Shown here: positions 58,070 through 64,000 of the stretch, in pieces
Layout: each line of letters starts with the position of its first letter
Numbering within the stretch: position 1 is the first letter of the stretch
Source: Phlebopus portentosus
Taxonomy: Eukaryota; Basidiomycota; Agaricomycetes; Boletales; Boletinellaceae
DNA length: 64,000 bases
Direction: 5' to 3'
NCBI GenBank assembly: GCA_037892935.1
Contig: JAYXKI010000007.1
Location: 992,001 to 1,056,000, forward strand
Notes under the pieces: model-generated
What the model saw: the letters and a program-made list of their open reading frames with translations, nothing else
Told to the model about the DNA's origin: nothing
Database searches by the model: none
Made by a program: the position numbers and the translations under genes

Positions 58070-60239
58070 ATGGTCTTCAGAATCGAGAAACAGGTAAACG
58101 AGGACGCCTCCAACTCCAAACCCAACTCCTCGGAGAACGATATGCACCTCATCTTCACGGGCCCGATGTACGAAATGCGGCCCTTTGATGACTTCGAGAC
58201 GTTCAGGAAGACAGACGAGGAGGGGTGGAACAAGATCGTCGAGCTGCACTATCCGAGTCGTAAAAGGGATCAGCAGGAGGGTAGAGAGAGGAAGGAGAGG
58301 TACGCTGCGCTTCGCTGGCCGCGTAACCCGCAGGGAGAGGTCCTGCGGGAGGACGAGTCGGGGAAGGGGAAGACCACGCCGAATGGTGAGTTGTATAGCA
58401 TCTTGGATGAGATTGCTTGATTGATTCGGGGGATGATAGGATGTGAACTCTGGGGGGCCACATTGTACGACTTCTACATCGTGGCTCGGATGCCGTCGCT
58501 AGTGAATCTCCGGACTATCTGTACGTCATCACCACCTTTTTGTTCTGGACTCCATACGCTAATTAGGGTTTGGTCTTGCGTGCATGTGCTGTAGCGACGG
58601 GGAGCAAGCTCGCAGCTTGGTGCAAACAAAAGGGCGAATTGGACTGGGCGAAAGAGGAGCTCGGGAGGGCCGAGATGGAGGAAGACCCGCATCAGATACA
58701 CGTTTTTGACATTGGGCGGTACCTTGAAGTTCTTGAAGATCAGGTATCGAAGGGGAGGGTCGGGAAACCGATGGATATCGATCGGTCCAACACCAAGGAG
58801 GTATGTATTTTCACTTTATTTCCCTTTTTATATGTAAATGATGCGACGCGTATAAACAGGGAACCCGAACCCTTTACGCACCGTCAGAATACCCAGCTCC
58901 GTGGCCGTTGAAACCGTTCAGTGCTCCTCTCGCACGTCTCCAGCGCAAATACCCACATTCAGCGTTACCGCGCAAGCTTATAGTCCATGATCCTTGGAAC
59001 GCTCTCTTGACAACTAATGGCGAAGCAAGACGCGTCAATCCTAGTGAGTGTAAATGGGGAACGAAAGAGGATAATATACGGACGTACCACCTCAAGCTGA
59101 CTTCGGACTCAAAGAAGAAGAAGAAGGAGCAGGATGAAGGCGCGCAGACGGGAACCGAGAACGACGAGAGTGGAGAGCAAGAAAACAACGAGCAAAAATG
59201 CTCTGTAGCGCATCTTTACATCTCTCCGAAACGAAGGATCGGTCGAGGCAACCACTCCTTCGTATATCAAGCCGAGCTCGAACTTCCCGCGAGATGCTTG
59301 TTCGTCCGAAGGCATGCTGGGAATGTTCGATGTCGAAATACTGCCTCGCCAAACACCTATATCAAAAAGGAGTGCTCGATGATGAATACAAAGAATGGAT
59401 CTTAAACAGCAACGTGCGTGAAGTGAGCGAGTACTTCACTCAAGCAAGTAAACTTGGCTGGCAGTCCACCGAAGAGGGGTACGACAACAAGTTTCCAACA
59501 CTCAAGAAATACATCGTCTGGCAATCCAAACCTCCCTACTGTGAGCATCTTGACCGTGGTGTGCTCATCCCACCAAGTCACCGCGTGAGCGTCACAGCGA
59601 AACTCTGCCTTCCGGACGACGATGTAGACGATCACGAGCATCAGTTGATCCGCGAAGCGAAATTGTACCAGAAATTCCCGAGTCATATGTTCGAGCATTG
59701 GAATGGGTATAATATCATACCACCCATGCACGATCCGACTCCTGTGGGTGCCGTCGCCCCTCAGTTTTACGGGTATTATGTACCGGATGAGGAGAACGAG
59801 CTGCTGAAGTCTTGCAAGTACATGAGTCCGATCCTGCTTTTGGAGCATTGTGGTGTCCAGGTTGATCCGAGTAAGTTGTCCTTGGATGATAGGTGCGTAC
59901 TCTTCACTTCCCCTTCTTCCCTTCTTCCGCTGTTGCTTACGCCGTAAGTCGGATATCGTCATCTGCAGACAAGAATGCTTCTCCCTCATTCGTCGCTTAC
60001 ATTACGCAGGCTTCACACACGGGTCGATCTACCAGCGGAACTTCGTCGTGCAGTATGGACCATTGCAGGAATCGCCCTTCAAGCGCAGCAAGCGGCATTT
60101 GCGCTTTCGGTTGATTGATTTTGGGAGGACGAGAGAGCTGGACCCACATTATGATGATAGGAGACCTCGTTTGGAGTTGTCAAGCGAGGTGAGGAGTGCC
60201 GGTGTGAATTTGGGGCTTGATGCGTTTGGATATTACTGA
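58070..60239 (+). CDS. Kinase-like protein with HGS catalytic loop, one frame break
   Basis: Exons join through introns at about 58387-58438, 58520-58594, 58801-58859 and 59893-59969. The N-terminal part reads MVFRIEKQ..., GCELWGATLYDFYIVARMPS, then LYAPSEYPAPWPLKPF. A kinase-like fold follows: IGRGNHSFVYQAELEL (glycine loop) near 59235, a long insert with KYIVWQSKPPYCEHLD, LLLEHCG (hinge) and then LHYAGFTHGSIYQRNFVV (catalytic loop). Its usual Asp is Ser. LIDFGRTRELD keeps the DFG Asp. I believe HGS is usual in related mushroom proteins, so activity is doubtful for the whole group. Near 59286-59290 the frame shifts by one base: ELELP must continue as REMLVRPKACWECSM in another frame, as if one C were missing from CCC. 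It ends GLDAFGYY at 60239. Confidence 0.75.
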
Positions 60240-60863
60240 TGCGTGAGCGGGGTGCTGGTCACCGGATCGTGGACGTTGTTATATATGTATGAAAACTAAG
60301 GCTTGCGGTTTAGAGCGGATGTCATATGTTTCGCCACTTACCACTAGGGTCATCTCTTGAATATACAGTTTCTGTCCTCGTAAAAGTCGCCGGGTCGTGT
60401 GTTTTTCTCAATACTCTCGCAGCGACTCTTGCTGTTTCATGTTTATGTGATTTGACATCCTAATGGTCAGAGCAGGTCAGGAAGTAGATTCATTGATTGA
60501 GAAAACTCCGACTCGATGTCGATCACATTTGATCACCGCACGCATCGAAACAGATCGACGGATGGCTACTTTTGGCGAGGACACCTTACATGGCAGTCTG
60601 GACGGAATCAATCTATCTGACGGAATTAGAGAGAACCATCATCATGAGGCAGAGAGCAACCCTCTGCCCGCCCGTCTTTCCCTCCTACCACAACCATCTC
60701 TCATTCCTCTGCTACAGAGTCTCAGAGCGGAGCCTCGTAGTAGCTGTGTATCGAGTGCAATAGGTATGTTGGTGCCGGAACCAATTTACAGCGAGTATAA
60801 AAGAGCTGAAGTGGATGAACCGTTTGGTCAGGTACAAGACAGCGGACTGAGATGGAATCAGAT
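60240..60863. other. Promoter region of TPR-CHAT D
   Basis: No gene seen. The plus frame at 60463-61122 overlaps the start of TPR-CHAT D in another phase and is a shadow. Confidence 0.5.
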
Positions 60864-63800
60864 ATGTCTTCAGAGCAGTCCAATGCGCACCAGGAGTTCC
60901 AGTCCCTCTGCGAAGAAGCTGATTCTTCATGGATCCGTTTCGAGAAGTCCGAAGAACGAGAAGACCTTAACTCGGCTATCTCTCTCCAACAAGCTGCCCT
61001 GGACTCTTGTCCTGCTGGTCATCCTGATCGTGCATCGGTATTATCTGACCTTGCTATTTATCTTTACTCGCGATACGAGCGATGGGAGGACGTCGATGAT
61101 CTGGAAACCTCAATTAAGCTAGGCCGAGATACTCTGGAGCTTCTGCCGGAAGGTCACCCGGACCGTTCTTCATCATTGAGCAATCTGGCGACATCTCTTA
61201 ACTCCTGCTTTCAGCGGCACGGGAGGATGGTCGACCTTGAGGAAGCCGTCGCACTGAGCCGCGCTGCCCTGGAGCTTCTGGCGGAAGGTCATCCGGATCG
61301 TTCTTCACTGCTAAATAATCTGGCGAATTCCCTTCGCACCTGCTTTGAGCATCGGGAGAGAATCGAAGACCTTGAGGAAGCTATAGCATTGGAGCGCACT
61401 GCTCTGAAGCTTCGGCCGGAGGGTCACCCGCTTCGTTCTTTATCGTTGGGCAATCTGGCGGCCTCCCTTTGGACATGCTTTGAGCATCGGGGAAAAATGG
61501 AAGACCTTGAGGAAGCCGTAACACTGGAGCGCGCTGCTCTGGAGCTTCGAACCGAGGGTCACCCGCTTCATTCTGAATCGTTGGGTAATCTGGCGCTTTT
61601 CCTCCGTACATGCTTTCAGCATCGGGGGAGGATGAAGGATCTTGAAGAAGCCGTGGCACTGGAACGTGCCGCACTGGAGCTTCGACCGGACGGTGATCCG
61701 CTTCGTTCTTTATCGTTGGGCAATCTGGCGGCCTCCCTTTGGACATGCTTTGAGCATCGGGGCAAAATCGAGGATCTTGAAGAAGCTATAACACTGGAGC
61801 GCGCTGTTCTGGAGCTTCGACCGGAGGGTCACCCCGACCGTTCTTCGTCGTTAGGCAACCTGGCACTTTCCCTCCGCACATGCTTTGAGCATCGGGGAAA
61901 ATTGGAGGACCTTGAGGAAGCGATAGCACTGGACCGCGCCGCTTTAGGGCTTCGACCAGAAGGTCACCCCCACCGCTCCCCGTCGTTGAGTAATTTGGCG
62001 AGCTCCCTTTGCACATCTTTTGAGCATAAGGGAAGGATGGAGGATCTTGAGGAAGCCGTGGCACTAGAACGTGCAGCTCTGGAACTTCGACCGGCGGGCC
62101 ACCCCGACCGTTCTGTATCGTTGGGCAATTTGGCGGCCTCTCTTTCGACGTACTTTAAACATCGGGGGAAAGTGGAGGACCTTGAAGAAGCTATAACACT
62201 GGAGCGCGCTGTTCTGGAGCTTCGACCAGAGGGTCACCCCGACCGTTCTTCGTCGTTAGGCAACCTGGCGCTTTCACTCCGTACATGCTTTGAGCATCGG
62301 GGAAAATTGGAGGACCTTGAGGAAGCGATAGCACTGGACCGTGCCGCTCTGGAACTTCGACCAGAAGGTCACCCCGACCGCTCCCTGTCGTTGAGTAATT
62401 TGGCGAGCTCCCTCTGCACATGCTTTGAGCAAAAGGGGAGGATGGAGGACCTTGAAGAAGCCGTGGTACTGGACCGCGCCGCTCTGGAGCTTCGACCAGA
62501 GGGTCACCCTGGCCGCTCCCTGACACTGGGCAATCTGGCGAGCTCCCTCAAGATGTGCTTTGAGCATCGGGGAAGGATGAAGGACCTTGAGGAAGCCGTG
62601 TCACTAAACCGCGCTGCTCTGGAACTTCGACCAGATGGTCATCCGCTTCGTTCCTCATCATTGGACAATCTGTCAAGCACCCTTTGGACATGCTTCGAGC
62701 ATCGGGGAAGGATGGAGGACCTCGAGGAGGCCGTAGCACTCGAACGTGCTGCTCTGGAACTTCGATCGGAGGGTCATCCGCTTCGTTCCTCATCGTTGGA
62801 CAGTCTTGCCAACTCCCTTTGGACATGTTTTGAACACCGCGGGAGGATGGAAGACCTTGAGGAATCCATAGCACTGGGACGTGGCGCTCTGGAGCTTCGA
62901 CAGGTAGGTCATCCGGACCGTTCCCTGTCGTTGTGTAATCTGGCAAACTCTCTTCGCGTACGCTTTGAGCATCTGGGGAGGATGGAGGACCTTGAGGAGG
63001 TCGTAGCTCTAGAACGTGCCGCTCTGGAGCTTCGACCGGAGGGTCACCCCGGCCGTCCTTTGTCGTTGTGCAATCTGGCGCTTTCCCTCTGGACACGCTT
63101 TGAACACCGCGGGGCAATGGGGGACCTCGAGGAATCCGTAACACTGGAACATGCTGCTCTGGAACTTCGACCTGACGGACACCCGGACCGTTCTGTATCG
63201 TTAAGCAATCTGGCGACATCCCTTTGGACACGCTTTCAGCACCGCGGGGTGATGGAGGACCTCGAGGAAGCCTTAATACTGGAACGTGCCGCTCTGGCGC
63301 TTCGACCAGAGGGCCACCCAGACCGCTCCTTATCGCTGGGTAATCTGGCGAATTTCCTTAGAGCATGTTTTCAGCGCCGCGGGAGGATGGAAGATTTGGA
63401 GGAGGCTATAACACTAAACCGTGCTATTCTGTCATGTCGACTGGAGCGTCGCCCACATCGTTCCTCATCATTGAGAGACCTTTCCGAATGCCTTTATGAT
63501 CGTTTCCAGAAAGAAAGGCGTATCGATGACTTAGAGGAAGCTATTGAATCTTTGAAGTGCGCTGCCGCGCACACGTTTTCGAGCTTTTCGTCACGCCTTG
63601 AAGCTGTGAACAGATGGTCAATGATCGCTCGAACTCATGAACATCATAGTGCTTGCGAAGCCCATAGAACCGCGTTATCCCTTCTTCAGCGAGCCCTTAC
63701 AACCAGGCCTACTCTGTCCTCACAACACAAGTTCCTTTCCAGTGATAGTCGCTATAAAGCTCTCGCATTAGATGCAGCTTCACTTGCCATTGACAAGCAT

Positions 63801-64000
63801 GATTTTGTGCAGGCTGTTGAGCTTCTCGAGCAAGGGAGAGCATTGCTTTGGTCACAGATTCGCGGACTGAGGACCCCGCTTGATCAGCTTTCAGAAATCA
63901 ACAGATCCCTAGCGGAGCGATTCGAAGGCTGCAGTCGCAGTCTGGAGGCCCTGATTGCATCGTCCGAGTCACGTACGTCTGGTTCAGGTATGGAGAAAGG
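60864..64000 (+). CDS. TPR-CHAT protein D (3' end beyond window)
   Basis: The start at 60864 gives MSSEQSNAHQEFQSLCEEAD, matching the start of TPR-CHAT A (MSSDQSDA). The frame is open without stop to the window edge, at least 1,045 residues. From residue 34 there are 19 TPR-like repeats of 45 residues (60963-63527), then the same linker as in A (FSSFSSRLEAVNRW, SLLQRALTTRPTLSSQHKFL, ALDAASLAIDKHDFVQAVEL, LEQGRALLWSQIRGLRTPLD). The CHAT domain, if kept, lies to the right of the window. Repeats 7-8 are nearly identical to repeats 10-11, a recent three-unit duplication. This is the best-preserved copy in the window. The role is not known; predicted protease controlled by a TPR sensor or scaffold (inference). 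Confidence 0.88.
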   Translation, partial: MSSEQSNAHQEFQSLCEEADSSWIRFEKSEEREDLNSAISLQQAALDSCPAGHPDRASVLSDLAIYLYSRYERWEDVDDLETSIKLGRDTLELLPEGHPDRSSSLSNLATSLNSCFQRHGRMVDLEEAVALSRAALELLAEGHPDRSSLLNNLANSLRTCFEHRERIEDLEEAIALERTALKLRPEGHPLRSLSLGNLAASLWTCFEHRGKMEDLEEAVTLERAALELRTEGHPLHSESLGNLALFLRTCFQHRGRMKDLEEAVALERAALELRPDGDPLRSLSLGNLAASLWTCFEHRGKIEDLEEAITLERAVLELRPEGHPDRSSSLGNLALSLRTCFEHRGKLEDLEEAIALDRAALGLRPEGHPHRSPSLSNLASSLCTSFEHKGRMEDLEEAVALERAALELRPAGHPDRSVSLGNLAASLSTYFKHRGKVEDLEEAITLERAVLELRPEGHPDRSSSLGNLALSLRTCFEHRGKLEDLEEAIALDRAALELRPEGHPDRSLSLSNLASSLCTCFEQKGRMEDLEEAVVLDRAALELRPEGHPGRSLTLGNLASSLKMCFEHRGRMKDLEEAVSLNRAALELRPDGHPLRSSSLDNLSSTLWTCFEHRGRMEDLEEAVALERAALELRSEGHPLRSSSLDSLANSLWTCFEHRGRMEDLEESIALGRGALELRQVGHPDRSLSLCNLANSLRVRFEHLGRMEDLEEVVALERAALELRPEGHPGRPLSLCNLALSLWTRFEHRGAMGDLEESVTLEHAALELRPDGHPDRSVSLSNLATSLWTRFQHRGVMEDLEEALILERAALALRPEGHPDRSLSLGNLANFLRACFQRRGRMEDLEEAITLNRAILSCRLERRPHRSSSLRDLSECLYDRFQKERRIDDLEEAIESLKCAAAHTFSSFSSRLEAVNRWSMIARTHEHHSACEAHRTALSLLQRALTTRPTLSSQHKFLSSDSRYKALALDAASLAIDKHDFVQAVELLEQGRALLWSQIRGLRTPLDQLSEINRSLAERFEGCSRSLEALIASSESRTSGSGMEK
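60963..63527 (+). repeat. 19 x 135-bp tandem repeat array (TPR-like) in TPR-CHAT D
   Basis: Nineteen units of exactly 135 bp (2,565 bp) with consensus DLEEAVALERAALELRPEGHP-DRS-SLGNLA-SL-TCFEHRGRME when read in two parts. A 405-bp (three-unit) direct duplication is visible at about 61770/62175. Confidence 0.9.

Noticed and set aside
61381..63231. Several minus-strand open frames of 92-227 codons across TPR-CHAT D
   Set aside because: They are antisense shadows of the repeat array, with the same Pro/Gly/Ser-rich pattern each 45 codons.
1..64000. tRNA, rRNA or snRNA genes
   Set aside because: Scanning for the tRNA B-box pattern and cloverleaf partners gave only isolated TCGAACC-like matches without a matching stem; no rRNA-like conserved blocks seen.

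Overview
The window is nuclear DNA from a filamentous basidiomycete, most likely an Agaricomycete. Genes lie on both strands and are cut by many short introns of about 45-80 nt, with GT...AG borders in most cases. The gene content also points there: a FunK1-type fungal kinase, TPR-CHAT proteins in several copies, CPWA-type glutathione transferases, an RTA1-like membrane protein and a secreted GH20 hexosaminidase. I found no tRNA, rRNA, CRISPR array or bacterial operon. Species was not determined.

Layout. 1-3 kb: two tandem salicylate-hydroxylase-like FAD monooxygenases, the first cut by the window edge. 3.7-5.6 kb: two compact housekeeping genes, a twin-CX9C complex I subunit (NDUFS5-like) and a GET5/UBL4-like protein. 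5.6-8.2 kb: no recognisable gene. 8.2-11.7 kb: a long low-complexity protein. 12.7-16.8 kb: TPR-CHAT gene A. 18.2-24 kb: an RNI-type leucine-rich-repeat protein, a possible small secreted protein and a FunK1-like kinase. 24.4-37.1 kb: two Xi-class glutathione transferases, an orphan Ser/Pro-rich protein, TFIIE-alpha, a GT25-like glycosyltransferase and an RTA1-like protein. 37.6 kb: a 213-bp MITE. 38.7-41.1 kb: GH20 beta-N-acetylhexosaminidase.

41.3-49.4 kb is the most rearranged part. A roughly 3.1-kb unit (upstream region, O-methyltransferase, tail of a TPR-CHAT gene) is present twice in tandem. The first CHAT tail is a decayed fragment. The second belongs to a longer TPR-CHAT pseudogene. 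Directly beyond it lies a complete 4,038-bp pogo-like DNA transposon with terminal inverted repeats, TA target duplication and an apparently intact three-exon transposase.

55-60 kb: a DUF7729-like membrane/wall protein and a kinase-like protein whose catalytic loop reads HGS instead of HRD. 60.9-64 kb: TPR-CHAT gene D, with 19 TPR-like repeats, open to the window edge.

Two themes recur. First, TPR-CHAT genes occur at four places: one near-intact with a single frameshift, one fragment, one pseudogene and one intact as far as seen. They share 45-residue repeats whose number varies (17, about 7, 19), which suggests repeat-number evolution and birth and death of predicted caspase-like proteases. 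Second, single-base frame breaks occur in otherwise well-preserved genes, some in short C or G runs. Assembly indels must be excluded before these are called real lesions. Functions are by recognition of motifs and family resemblance; no searches were run.
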